A stretch of 64,000 bases of DNA. It comes from Ignelater luminosus. Taxonomy: Eukaryota > Arthropoda > Insecta > Coleoptera > Elateridae. Of the stretch, positions 1 through 11,072 are shown piece by piece. Below the pieces are notes generated by a model. The model was not told where the DNA came from. It did not search any database and was given only the letters and a program-made list of their open reading frames with translations. How positions within the stretch are numbered: the first letter of the stretch is position 1; each line of letters begins with the position of its first letter. The translations under genes and the position numbers were made by a program. The stretch is from positions 1 to 64,000 of the forward strand of contig VTPC01008452.1 of NCBI GenBank assembly GCA_011009095.1, read 5' to 3'.

Positions 1-2394
1 AAAAAAGAACTTAAATCGTATAAGTAACAATGAAATTAGTTTTGTTCGAGTAAAAGCTTATTCCAGAACTGACGCAATATTTCTTTATTAAATCCAGCGC
101 TTTAGAAGGTAGAAGCAAAAGCCAGATTTAGACTAAGAATCAGATCAAATCCTAATGTCTTTAAAAAGATCCTTGGCATTTCTGACTTTTTTTATTTTAA
201 ATAAGAATTTTATACAATTGCAATGATTTTAATACAAAACTAAAACCTTGGAAATTTCTACAAATCAATTTTCAACAAAACAACTAAGAGATTTTTATGA
301 ACCCATCAATAAATTGGCTAAAAAACGTACAATGTTGGAAAATTAGGTCTGTTGAAAGAAAAGGTTATAATGACGTCGCAAGCTCGTCGATCTCAAGTGA
401 TTTCTTGCTGCGTGTAGCGGGTAGAATGCAGAAGTAGAAAGCATGTTAAAGCAGTGAAGAACTGTATATATCTAACACCTATAGATTTGTGTTGAGTCTC
501 TCACTATGTTTGCCTCTACCTTTATTATTCTTAATTTTAGAGTTTTAGTCTTCCACGTCTACGACGTCATAATGACGTCTTATTTAGTTAGACCTTATTC
601 AGATAGCTGCAGAAATATTATATTTAAAGTGTAATAATACAAGAATGACACAGCACCATCTTATTCAATATATCTCAATTCACCGCATTAAGTCAAAAGT
701 GTTACCAAAAGTGTTGTAACCCAAAAGAAAATAATGATCAGCCGATTTTTCAGAAGAAACAGAAAATATTTTTAAAGATTGTTCATTATAAAAAATCGAT
801 AGCTAGGAAACTCATAAGAAAGGAGACAAAAATCTGAACTCTTATTGTGCGTATTTACTAATGACTTTTATTTATTTCTATAGTTGACAAAGATAAAAAC
901 TTTTAAAAGTGTAATTTCTCATCAAGGAAAAACTTGAAAAGCTTTGATAATTAATTATTAAAAAATGTATAAAAAGATGAGTAGCTAACCTAGCTAGCAA
1001 GTACTTTTATGAACATAACTAAACATTAAAATTAAAATTTAAATGTTAACGTTACAACTTCAACATGTAAATAAATGCAATTCTAATGTAAATTATATTC
1101 ATACCATTATAATGAACATGATCTACAAAAACCATAAAAACCGGCCTTAGTTTGTTGTAAAAATTATACTACACCCAAACTACTAAAGAATTTGAATTAG
1201 CAGCGATGTTATATAAACTTTTTTTTTAATTAAAACAAAACTTTCCGTTCATTTTTTTTAATCACCACCGCCAGTGTTTTTCTCTTGAAGGCAAATTGTT
1301 TTGCTAATGAATGACGGTCCAAATATTTAAAAATCTGAGAAAACTTTCATCCAATTTTTTTCTTTGGTTTGTATTATTAGTATTATTATTATTATTAAGT
1401 TTGAGAATCTTAAACGAAATAGTTACAAGATTGCTTTAAAGTTAACTTGGAGAAAATCTTTTATATTTTTTATATTATAGAATGTAACATCGATAATCCT
1501 ATACAACCGAAGAAATATTTTTTTGACAACTTAAAAAAACATTGAAATAAAACTTTCTCTTACAGATGTTTCTGTCACGCCATTGTTTGAAGTTTACGTT
1601 TTTATCTTTCCTTCTACAATATTGGTTTTGATTTCGTTTGAAACATCACTTCCAGGATTTTAAAATTTGTTTGATATATGTACTTACATATATTCTATTT
1701 TAAGTTTGCAGTCAAAGACATTCTTCTAAACTTCGAAAATACCACTAAAAATCTCTCTAATATATTTTATATTAAAAAAATTAATTATTTATATACCTTT
1801 ACTTTACAAGTTATTGAATTCGTACCGTACAGAAAAAATCAACCTTTCTTAACATAAGAAAGGACTTGTCAGTTGCGAATACAAAAGCTTTTCTTTCGTA
1901 GTGAAAGCGATGTGTTACCCCACATGAGAAATTTAACAAAAACATTTTTAAATTAAAAATAAAATGTGAAAAGAACCTTCTTTAGACGATCTTTACAAGA
2001 GAATCTGCTTTTATAATTTCAATTTAACCGTGGCAAATTTATAGTTAAACTTGTAAATCCAAATTTGATGTTAGGTATTTAAATTATCCAGATAGTTCCG
2101 TCTCGAGTTATACTATCTAGGGTGGCTTTGGAATGTCGCTAAGAATTCAGTAGGCTTAATAGGGGAAAATCTACAGCTAAATTATTGTGTGTTTTAAACA
2201 ACGTTTGTGATATTGCAGAAGATGTTAGTAATTATAAACTGCAAGCTTGACATTTGAATATCTTGTTTGATAACATTTTAGTAATCTTACATTAAAGAAG
2301 AACAATTAATACAATGAATTTTATCAATTCGTTATTAAAATGGAATAGAAACTTCAGGGATTTTCTTTAATTTATATTTTGTTTGCTTGTTTAA
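1..2394. other. A+T-rich DNA without recognised genes
   Basis: I see no coding region, RNA gene or mobile element here. The only structure is a short TTA/ATT microsatellite at about 1371-1398 and scattered poly-T runs. Open frames are short and lack recognisable motifs. Confidence 0.6.
1371..1398. repeat. TTA trinucleotide microsatellite
   Basis: About eight interrupted TTA/ATT units lie in tandem. This is a simple-sequence repeat with no evident function. Confidence 0.8.
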
Positions 2395-3375
2395 AACAGC
2401 TGCCAATTTGGCTTTTATCTCCTCTTCTTTCCTTCTCACCTTTCTTGCAGTATGTCGTCTCTGAGGTCTTCCCACACTCTTCTTATTCTCTCTTGGGAGT
2501 CATACCGAGATTTTGTACGCCCATCTGTCGCTGTTCTGGTTGTTACGTGTCGAACCCATCTCCATTTCAGTTGGGCCACTCTTTTCAAAACATCAATTAG
2601 CTGCGTTTTTGCCGAATCTCCTCTTTTGGGACTTTATCTCTTAAGCTAATCCCAAGTATAGCCCTCTCCATCGCTCGCTGTGCGATTTGAAGTTTGTTCA
2701 TAGACCTAGGTATTAATGCTATCGTTTCAAGGCCGTATGCTAGAACTGGCAGTATACATTACTCATACGCTTTTCGTTTGAGATTTATAGGGATATCTCG
2801 AGAACTGAAGATAAACGCGAGCTTACCAAATGCTGCTCAACTGTAGCTTACTCTTCGGGGAATTTCTGCTGTTTGGTTCTCTTTTCCCAGTTGAGGTATA
2901 CAGGGTGTTTCCAGTTTAAGTAGTGGTAATACAACATCGAAAAATAAGTGCTCTTTGTATACCCCATCGTTCTACACACTGTATACTTGGATATGTTATC
3001 TAATGACAGATTGCCGACGGTAATATTTATTTGCTTTGGGCTCATTATCTTCGTCTTTTTCAGGTTCATTTCCAGTTCAATTTGTGTCAATGCGTGATGC
3101 AGTTGCTCTAACATAGTTATTAATTCATTTATTGCAGGTCTGATAAGAAGAATATCGTCAGCAAATAGTGAATGATTTAGTCGTGTTCCGTCTATATTTC
3201 TCCCCTTATTTTACCAGTTCATATTCAGTGCTAGTGTGAATAGTTTTGGTGAGATTGTGTCTCCTTGACGTACTCCTCTTTTGATTGGCATTTTCTGGGT
3301 CTTCATGTCTTCATTTATTAGTACCTGGACATATGCATTGTCATAGATATATTTAATAAGAGTCGAGTATCTGGT
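2395..3375 (-). pseudogene. RTE-like non-LTR retrotransposon reverse transcriptase, degenerate
   Basis: This is the minus-strand remnant of a LINE polymerase, the enzyme that copies element RNA into DNA at a chromosomal nick. Reading downward from about 3320, the frame gives PIKRGVRQGDTISPKLF (GVRQGD codons near 3259-3276). It then gives LNHSLFADDILLIRP, with the catalytic FADD box at 3154-3165, and LEMNLKKTKIMSP. Further down come AAFGKLAFIFSS, ILPVLAYGLETIALIP, AQRAMERAILGISLRDK and LKWRWV-like text. This motif order is typical of RTE/BovB-type and related insect endonuclease-reverse transcriptases. The frame is broken by several stops and shifts, the endonuclease half is absent, and no ends are visible. 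It is a dead 5'-truncated copy. The clade (RTE against another APE-type LINE) is an inference from block style; reverse transcriptase identity is secure. Confidence 0.85.
2901..2981. mobile_element. Possible 81-bp MITE-like insertion inside the LINE relic
   Basis: The segment interrupts the LINE reading just after the LDNISKY residues. It begins CAGGGTGT and ends ACACACTG, giving weak terminal inverted repeats (7 of the first 8 positions pair). TA lies on both sides, at 2899-2900 and 2982-2983, as expected of a Tc1/mariner-type target site. The repeats are short, so chance or local rearrangement is not excluded. Confidence 0.35.
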
Positions 3376-3689
3376 GTGCTCTTAAAATATTGCATCACAT
3401 AGCAAATTCAATAAAAATTTAATAGCAGTCTTTTACAATTGTTCAAGTTTAGTCTAATTTTTTGTATCTGAGATCAAACTCAAGACCAAAACGGGCCCAA
3501 AATAATATCAAGACTTTTCAAAACTCTTGATTTCTGCAGAATCAGCACATATTTCATACTAACAGTGTTAAACAAAATTGCATGGATAAACAAAAAAAAT
3601 TTTTTTTGATGAGACTGCTTCCAGAAATTGCAGCTGAATAAGCAAAACTACAAATGCGCAATCCAAAAAGATTCAGAATTCCTCACAAC
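3376..3689. other. No gene recognised
   Basis: This is an A+T-rich stretch between the LINE relic and the satellite array. It contains faint satellite-like wording (CTCAAGACCAAAAC near 3480), possibly a very decayed outer monomer. Nothing else can be supported. Confidence 0.5.
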
Positions 3690-4650
3690 TCCTTGTGTTA
3701 TATAACAACTTCCTTTAAGATTAAGTCAAAACGAAGACACTAAACTCTTAGTATCCAGATAAAAAGTGCAGTAACAACCTCTACAAATTTTGACAAGATT
3801 CACAAACTCTAAAGGTTAAATCAAGACTAGGACTCTTAAAATGTCCAGACCAAGATCTATGTTACTTTTAATCTTGGTTCGCAAGAAAAAGGACGGAAAA
3901 TCTAGAAATCGTGACAAGATTTGCAAAAGCCTAAAGTCAAAATAAAGAGCAGGTCTCTTCATGCCCAGACTAAGCTGCATTATATTTGTAATCTTGTCCT
4001 TCAGCTTAAGAGAAAGGATAGTAACAAGATCTACAAATTTTGACAAGATTTCCAGGAGTCTAAAGTCAGACTCACAACCAGGACTTTTAATGTTCAGACT
4101 AAGATCTATACTATTTTTAGTCTTGGCCTTCAGGTAAAAAAGGGCAATAAAACAAGATCTAGAAAGTTTGACAAGATTCGCAAAGTCTAAAATTGAAATC
4201 AAGACTAGGACTCTTTAATATGTCTAGACCAAAATCTATGCTAGTTTTAGTCTTGGTTGACAAGAAGGGCAGGAAATCTATAAATCTTGACAAGATTTGC
4301 AAAAGCCAAAAGTCAAAATTAAGAGCAAATCTCTTAATGTCCAGACTAAGCCTGCATATTATTTGTAATCTTCAGTTTAAGAGAAAGGACAGTAAGAAGA
4401 TCTAGAAATTTTAACAAGATTTCCAGAAGTCTAAAATCCGACTCATGTCCAGACTAAGATCTATACTATTTTTAGTCTTGGTCTTCAGTTGAAAAAAGGA
4501 CAATAACAAGATCTAGAAATTTTGATAAGATTTACAGAAATCTAAACTCAGAATGAAGATTAAGACTTTCAACTGTCCAGACCAAGATCTATATAATTTT
4601 GGTGCTGGTTTTCAGTTGAAGAGAAAGGGCAATAATAAGATCTAGAAACA
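3690..4650. repeat. Satellite array of ~120-bp monomers with trimeric higher-order structure
   Basis: About eight diverged copies of one unit lie head to tail. The anchor CCAGACTAAGATCTAT recurs in variant form near 3755, 3845, 3965, 4094, 4224, 4341, 4449 and 4577, so monomers are about 90-130 bp. Each carries a TAGTCTTGGT-like block, a ggacaRtaacaagatctagaaa block and a TTGACAAGATTTnCA block. Monomers three apart resemble each other more than neighbours do. Those at 3845 and 4224 share TCAAGACTAGGACTCTT upstream. Those at 3965 and 4341 share AAGAGC and the GCATAT/TATTTGTAATCTT variant. Those at 4094 and 4449 share ATCTATACTATTTTTAGTC. This gives a higher-order period of 355-379 bp. The longer open frames here (3816-4202 minus, 4193-4405 plus) come from this repetition and are not genes. 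Confidence 0.85.
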
Positions 4651-7600
4651 TTAATCAATTAAACATTTTTTCAGCAAATTCTATTAATGAAATTCACTGA
4701 CTTAATGTGCCTTTATAATTCATGATATTCACCCAATTTGTAAGTTAGCTATAGTGTGCTTTCAGATATGCATTTAACATTTTTCCTTACATCATAATCT
4801 CTTCAAACGTTGATCAAACCATTTAAAATAATAACTGAATGTGTCTCATCTATCTTTAATTTCCAAATGTTGTTAGTTCCACCAGATTTCTTAAAGTCGC
4901 TCTTCCTTGAATCAATATATCGACAGATATTTATTCTCAATCTCTGGAAATAACCATTTAAGCCATTGTCTCTCAATGTTTTTGTCTAGACGTTCAAAGT
5001 GAAGCAGACTTCGATTGATGCGTGATTACATCAGCGAGGTTTTCATCACCTTAACTCATTTTTGTTCAGCTCGTTGTAGCTGACTGTTTTCATGTTGACT
5101 GACATTCATTTTAGCTTGTCGAATTGACTTTATTTGGTCGTCCATCTAACCTCTGGTAATAGTTTTAAGAAAGCAGAGAAGCTTGTTGAAAGAGTTGACG
5201 AATCCTCATGTCATATTAGTATAGAAATCAATACAAAACATATTAGGTTCTGAGCAACTCGCTCTTCTTGATGCAAAATATTTCATTTCCATCCTGCAAG
5301 TCAAGTTCCATTAATGACCATCACAGGACAAAACTTTATTAGTTTGCTGAGTGAATCCATAACTTTTGCTGTTCACCGCCTAAAGAAAAGAAAATGCATT
5401 GGCCTTTTTGCAGCATGACTAAACTTGGTATTGTTGATCAGTACTCCCACTGATTCTACAATTTGATGGAATTCAACTCAGCTGCGTTGGTCAGTACATA
5501 CCCAAACACAAGCTAAAGCAAAATCGCTTCAATGCCAAGCGACCTTTTCAAAAGATATCCGCTATCCAAAGGTCATAGTATGTTGTTAGTCTTCTGTTTT
5601 AAGTTAATTAATCAACAGTAAGAGTTCTTCACTACTTTTTACGAATTTTGCATCTTTTTGATGCAGTTTTTCGTTATTTGTTCTCAGCATGCAAATTACC
5701 GTTCATCCAACGTTTGAAAACATTCATTTTTATGTTTTCAAATAACTAGTTCTGTCCATTTCAGATAATGCATTCTAGTACAGACGAAAATAATAGAATT
5801 AATCCTTGTTTTGGTCACTTTTTAAATCTCTATCTTTTGAATGTAAATGACAGTTGAATGAGCAAAATGCAATTGCAATGACGTGTGCACTTTTAATTCG
5901 GGTTTGCAAAAGTTTAAAGGGTTTCAGGTTTGCTTATAATACAAAAACAGAAAATATTCCAAAAATGCAAAAAGCAAATTAAGAAGAGAGAGTTGGTTCT
6001 TGACTTTAGATGTTTATTTGAAGAATGTCTTTGCACTATCTGGCATCCAACGATTTCACATGTCTACAATTACAATAAAAATGTTTTAAGTGCTAACCTC
6101 CCTAAATTGGTTTTATAATTTATTAAAGGAAGCGTGAGGTAGAATCCGGAGATTATTAATTGTATCGCTAGTCTACTTCGGTTTTCTTCAAGGTAAAGAA
6201 CCTTTCACAATGATTTACATTTTGTCCTTGAGAAAAATTTAAATTTTACAAGTTCATTTCAAAATCTATATATAAATATTAAATTCAATCGTTGATATCT
6301 ATTAAAAAACATTTTAAGAAAAATAATTCTTTTAGAACTTTTTACTTATACAAGCCAACTCTGCTAATACGAAAAAGTTGTTTTTAATCTTGTTCAGTTT
6401 TTACTAAGTTTATTTTTAAACTCTAAAAAAACTTTATAAGAAAGAGAAGTATTTTATGCTTGGAAAGTTAGAAAAATTGTATAAATTTGCATAAATTATA
6501 TAATTTCAATTTGCTGCTTGATTAAGCATTGACTAATAAAAATAATATGATGGTGATTGCAAAATTAAACAAATAATTGTGATGTTTCGCAAGAATCAAA
6601 CACAGGCTCTCTATTCTTTTCCATCTAATACAATCTTTGATTTGCTTTACTATGCATAATACCAAGCAGCAAACATTTTCGATTCGATTTCTAAAGAAGT
6701 CGTTTTTAATGTATTACTATTACTGCAACTTCCATTCAAATAACAATTTTATCTTGAACCAAAAAGATTGAAAATTGGTCAGACACGCCTTTAGTTACAT
6801 CTAGTACAATGCAAGTTCATTTGTAATTTTCCGCTCGCTTCTAGAAAAATATAAGACATTTCCTTGTGTTCTCTAATATAGTAACCAAGCCATATAAACC
6901 GCACTGTTTTCTACAGTTATGTTGCATCATTACTATCCTAAGGTGGAAATTCCATTTTCTTCAAGAATTACGCAAGTTTATGACTCTCTTATCGTTGCAA
7001 TTGAAGAGTTTTGTAAATTAAAGTCATTAAATCGCTGGTAGTAACTGAAATTAATTCACAAAAAATCTATCAATAAAACATGAAATTAAGTAAAAACCAA
7101 ATCTTATTTGTAGAATTTATTAACAAACTGTACCGAACCTTTTTTCACTTCGAACGACAAAATTAAACCGCCTATTAATCGATCTTATTCAATTTAGAAC
7201 TTATTATGAGGGTTGATATTGCAGTTGCACGTCAAATAAAGATCAGAGAAAATCAAGATTGATAGAGGAAACGGAATGAATGGCAGCTTATGGAAATGAC
7301 AGTAAGTAGTAGCGTATTATACGATCAATCGTCACTTTAGTATTTCCATTTTCTGTTTTTTTTTTCTCGTTTTCACGAAACAATATCACGTTTTTATGTA
7401 CTATTTCATGGCCTTTCATTCTGTAAACGTTTAGTTTCTACAGAAACGTTTGATTTGAATTCTGTGTACAAGAACAAAATAATGCGATCTTTTTAGATTT
7501 TTTTGTAAAGATAGGCTTTCTACCAACAAAGAAATAAATATATCGATAATGCGAAAATATCCCAGGTAATGGAAAAGGTGCTTTCTTTGTCCACCTACAG

Positions 7601-9406
7601 GGTGACTAAAGCGGAAGATCCAATAAGGTTGCAAAGGAAGTAATACTCTCACTATTCCAATTAAGGAACAGTGGGAAGGAAGGTAAGTCGCTCTTCGACA
7701 AAATTCTTTTTGTTTATTCTGTACGAACGTGCCATGTATGGAAAATAAGTATAAGCAGTTCTACTGAGAAAAAAGTAAATATCGAAAAAATCGGAGGAAT
7801 ACAAGGGAATTTCTGTATAACAGCCCAAGAAAAAATAAGATTTGTGCCATTTACGGGGTATTAAATAACCGGATTGTACGCACTAGTGACCAACAAAGGG
7901 TCGAAACGGACTCTTACTTTCAACCTTCTCGCAACGCTCAAATCTATTTTCCGATACTTCATTTTTAAATTTTCATATTTCTTTTGTTTTCTAAAATGAC
8001 AACTAATTAGTAATTAGGAAAACTAGCACGTCGTTCCGTTTGGTATTCATTTCTTTACTGCAAGTCGGGTTTATAATGAAGTCAAGCGTTAAAAATTCAA
8101 GTCTTTTGTATGCATAAAATTAAGTCTTTTCGATTTTTATTCTTGCGAATGCAAACGGGTGTCTCAAATGATTAATTTAAATGATACTAAGAAGCTGTTT
8201 TAATTTAGAAGACAATAAAACTCTTCTGAAAGCTGCAAGGCCGCACTTGTAGTTCATATCATGTGTGTAAACCCAGCTTTATGTAGAATTAAAATTTAAA
8301 AAAATAATTCCTTTTGGATCTTTGCTAGTTAAATTCGAGCATTAAAGTCATCGGTATTGGAAACAGTTACGTTTTGTTGCCAAAATCACAGCAAATTTGA
8401 AAATTGGGCGGCGAGTTCATGAAGATGAATAAAGATGAAAAATGCTTACGTAACTAAGACAGAGTAAAGGCAATTTGGATCGTATTTCGATTCAAAGAGT
8501 ACCTTCTTATCTGAGTCGGTTTCTGATGGTCAGACCCTTAACCAAAATTACTTAATCGAAATTCCTACCAAGCTTAGAGAATGAGTGAAAAAGAAGAGGC
8601 CTGAACTGTAAAAGTAGAATCTAAAACAGTTTTTGATGAAAAAGTGTACAGTTCCCTTGTTCCCCAGATTCGCATTCTGAGACTTTGAATTTGTAGAGCT
8701 TATGCCTTGTGTGCAGAAAGAATAAAGTTATTCAGGGAGGGACTAGAAAGAAGTCAAAAGACATTAAATATTCTAATTGGATTCCCAATTAACCATTTCA
8801 TGCCAAACTAGCCATTGACTTCTTTACTTTAGCTCCAATTGTATCTTCTTGTTCTTGGCTGTTTTCAGTGTACTCTTCAAATAGGGCAGTTTTTCTATCT
8901 CAGTAAATATCTTCTTTAGGACACCATAATTGATGGCCAGTAGCAAGATCGCATGCTTTCCTTTTTGACTGTACTTGCACTTTTGATTTGACATAATTGG
9001 CACTTGAAATTGAGTCTTAATAAACCCAATGTTAGAATTTTAAAAGGACAGCATTGCTAGACTCAAGTTACTTTGTTTCGTCACAGTAATCAGACTTCCA
9101 CTTGGAACTTCAAAGCTCGGGTCTCAAGCGTTTCCTTTCAGCCACCTACCTTGATCTCATTAATTATAATTCACCCTTTTCGCCATCACACCGTCATATG
9201 CGGCCGTTCGAGTCTGACACAAGTAAAGACCCATTTGTAGAATGATCAGCCTGGTCTAAAAAAAGTGCAACCTAGAGGGGATTCTTTTTATAACTAGATC
9301 GATCAAAATAAAAACACTTCAAATCAGCCTTTCAGTTCTCAGAATAAAGCCCAAGAAACCACACCGAGTTGGAGAACATTCTCATCACACATCACTTATC
9401 TACAAA
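4651..9406. other. Long gene-free A+T-rich stretch
   Basis: No open frame here has recognisable motifs. A short CAGGGTGACT block preceded by TA occurs at about 7597-7608 and resembles the transposon-end word seen at 2901, but no partner end is visible. The residues NLADVIT can be read on the minus strand near 5030-5060. They recall the end of a BEL/Pao RNase H region but are too short to call. Confidence 0.5.
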
Positions 9407-9408
9407 TA

Positions 9409-9440
9409 CGAGGGTAAGGTGAAAGGTTCTCGGCCTGACA
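9409..9440 (+). repeat. mariner left terminal inverted repeat
   Basis: This 32-bp repeat pairs with 10576-10607 at 28 of 32 positions and directly follows TA. Differences are at positions 17, 18, 24 and 26 of the repeat. Confidence 0.92.
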
Positions 9441-9582
9441 CAGAGATGGTGTTCCAATCAACGAAATTTATGATTCCTAGGTGCACGTATCATTAGTTCG
9501 TATGACAAGTTTCAACTTGTTCTCTCGAGTAGTTTGTTTACACGAATTTTTGCAGTAGACGTCTTGCGTGTTTTTCGTTAAA

Positions 9583-10541
9583 ATGGATAAATTTGAATAT
9601 CGTGCGGTCATAAAATTTTTCGTTTTGGATGGATTAACCCCTAAGGAAATCCATCCGAAGTTGACAAAAGTTTACGGGGACTCTGCTCCTTCAATGTCAA
9701 CCGTTAAAAAGTGGGCAGCTGAATTTAAACGTGGCGCACGTCCCCTTCCACACCGAAAACCATCGAAAAGGTGCACGATATCGTGCTGGACGATAGGCGT
9801 GTAAAGGTGAGTGAGATAGCTGAGGCCGTGGGGATATCGGAAGAAAGGGTGCGAAACATTTTGCACAAAGAATTAGGGATGCGAAAGCTCTGCGCAAGCA
9901 AGTTTCGCAGCAATGTTTGAACCGATTCAATAGGGATCCGACTATTTTGTGAGGCGATTTGTTACAATGGATGAGACATGGGTCCACCACTACACGTCAG
10001 AAACGAGACAGCAGTTGAAGCAGTGGGTGGAAGCCGGTGGTTCAGCGCCAAAGAAAGCGAAGTCGATCGTATCTGCTGGAAAGGTCATGGCCAGTGTGTT
10101 TTGGGATGCGAAAGGGATTCTGTTAATAGATTACCTTGAAAAAGGCAGAACAATTGCAGGCGAATATTACTCCAACCTTCTTGACCAGCTGGATGCCAAA
10201 ATTTGCGAGAAGAGGCCTGGCTTGAAAAAGAAAAAAATCATCTTTCACCAGGACAACGCACCTGCTCACAAAGGTGCGTTGGCAATGGGAAAACTGCGGG
10301 ATTTGGGATATGATTTGCTCGGCCATCCCCCCTATTCTCCTGATTTGGCACCCTCCATCTGTTCCCAAAGTTGAAGAAATTTGTTTCTGGAAAGCGCTTC
10401 GCGTCCAATGAAGAAGTTAACGGGACCGTAGATGGATATATTCATAGCCTCCCAGACTCTCACTTCCGGGAAGGAATACTGATGTTGGAGAAACGCTGGA
10501 CTAAATGTGTTGAAGTCAAGGGAGATTATGTAGAAAAATAA
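9583..10541 (+). pseudogene. mariner transposase, multiply disrupted
   Basis: The enzyme would cut and paste the surrounding element using a D,D34D triad. The ATG at 9583 opens MDKFEYRAVIKFFVLDG, followed by the paired helix-turn-helix region (DSAPSMSTVKKWAAEFKRG). Near 9755 the sequence linking to TIEKVHDIVLDDRRVKVSE is shortened and the frame shifts. A second internal deletion follows LHKELGMRKLC near 9895, and one base is missing before RRFVTMDETWVHHY (first Asp codon at 9970). The catalytic core then stays open through FHQDNAPAHK (second Asp at 10252) to HPPYSPDLAPS. There a short deletion removes the segment that should hold the third Asp (normally APSD) and shifts the frame. The C-terminus resumes as LFPKLKKFVSGKRFASNEE and ends GDYVEK at the TAA of 10539-10541. 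Family identity is certain; the protein cannot be active. Confidence 0.95.
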
Positions 10542-10575
10542 AATAATTTTTTAACTTAAAATTGCAGTCTTTCAT

Positions 10576-10607
10576 TGTCAGCCTGAGAATTTTTCACCTT
10601 ACCCTCG
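10576..10607 (-). repeat. mariner right terminal inverted repeat
   Basis: This is the inverted partner of 9409-9440, ending in CACCTTACCCTCG and followed by the TA duplication at 10608-10609. Confidence 0.92.
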
Positions 10608-10609
10608 TA

Positions 10610-10965
10610 GTCTCAAGCTTTGATGACTTTGCATTTCTCCAGATTCTCCAGAACCTGTTTCACATATTATCATATCCAAAGGCAAGTCATGGCTTACTCA
10701 CACCTCCCCATCCAACAGCCCTCAGCGGCCTTCACACTACGGTTGCATTCTGAAAATCTAGGAGAAATTCCCAAGCCAACTGTTTTCACTAAAGTATCTA
10801 AGTGTTTCGTAATGATAAATGCCAAAATGGTATTTTTATAAACCACTGTTCAATCATGGCGTAAATGTAAAGAAAGTTTGAGTTTTAAGGGGATGTTTAC
10901 AAGGTCGATACTACTGTGCCAAGCTACCATTATGCTTGATTTTAATGCAAGACCAATTAATTAAA
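10610..10965. other. Spacer between two transposons
   Basis: This is 356 bp of ordinary A+T-rich DNA between the dead mariner and the intact DD41D element. No gene or motif is recognised. Confidence 0.6.
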
Positions 10966-10967
10966 TA

Positions 10968-10998
10968 AAGGGTTTTCCAATAAGAGGTGTTATTTTGA
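10968..10998 (+). repeat. DD41D element left terminal inverted repeat
   Basis: This 31-bp repeat is identical to the reverse complement of 12242-12272 and is preceded by TA. It lies downstream of the transposase gene. Confidence 0.95.
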
Positions 10999-11072
10999 TA
11001 TTCAAAGAAAAGTACCATTTTTTAATATAAATGATCGGATGTTTATTTCATTATAAAGAGGAAGGTATGCCG

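Larger units (their letters stand above)
9407..10609 (+). mobile_element. mariner-family DNA transposon, defective
   Basis: The element runs from 9409 to 10607 (1,199 bp) with TA on both sides (9407-9408 and 10608-10609), the target duplication of Tc1/mariner transposons. The 32-bp terminal inverted repeats (9409-9440 and 10576-10607) match at 28 positions and begin CGAGGGTAAGGTGAAA. The interior encodes a broken mariner transposase on the plus strand. Both ends survive, so the element could in principle be moved by a related transposase supplied in trans, but its own gene is dead. The nearest mariner subfamily cannot be fixed by eye. Confidence 0.95.

Noticed and set aside
3816-4202. A 128-residue minus-strand open frame
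   Set aside because: It lies wholly in the satellite array. The frame stays open because some monomers are near a multiple of three in length and A+T-rich, and its Leu/Ile/Phe repeats mirror the DNA repeat.
5020-5065. Minus-strand NLADVIT peptide resembling the end of a BEL/Pao RNase H region
   Set aside because: Seven residues without any other retrotransposon block nearby are too few to support a call.
7222-7299. Segment bounded by TATTGCAG and GTAAGTAG, like an exon
   Set aside because: All three frames contain stops, so it is not an internal coding exon. A noncoding exon cannot be judged without transcripts.
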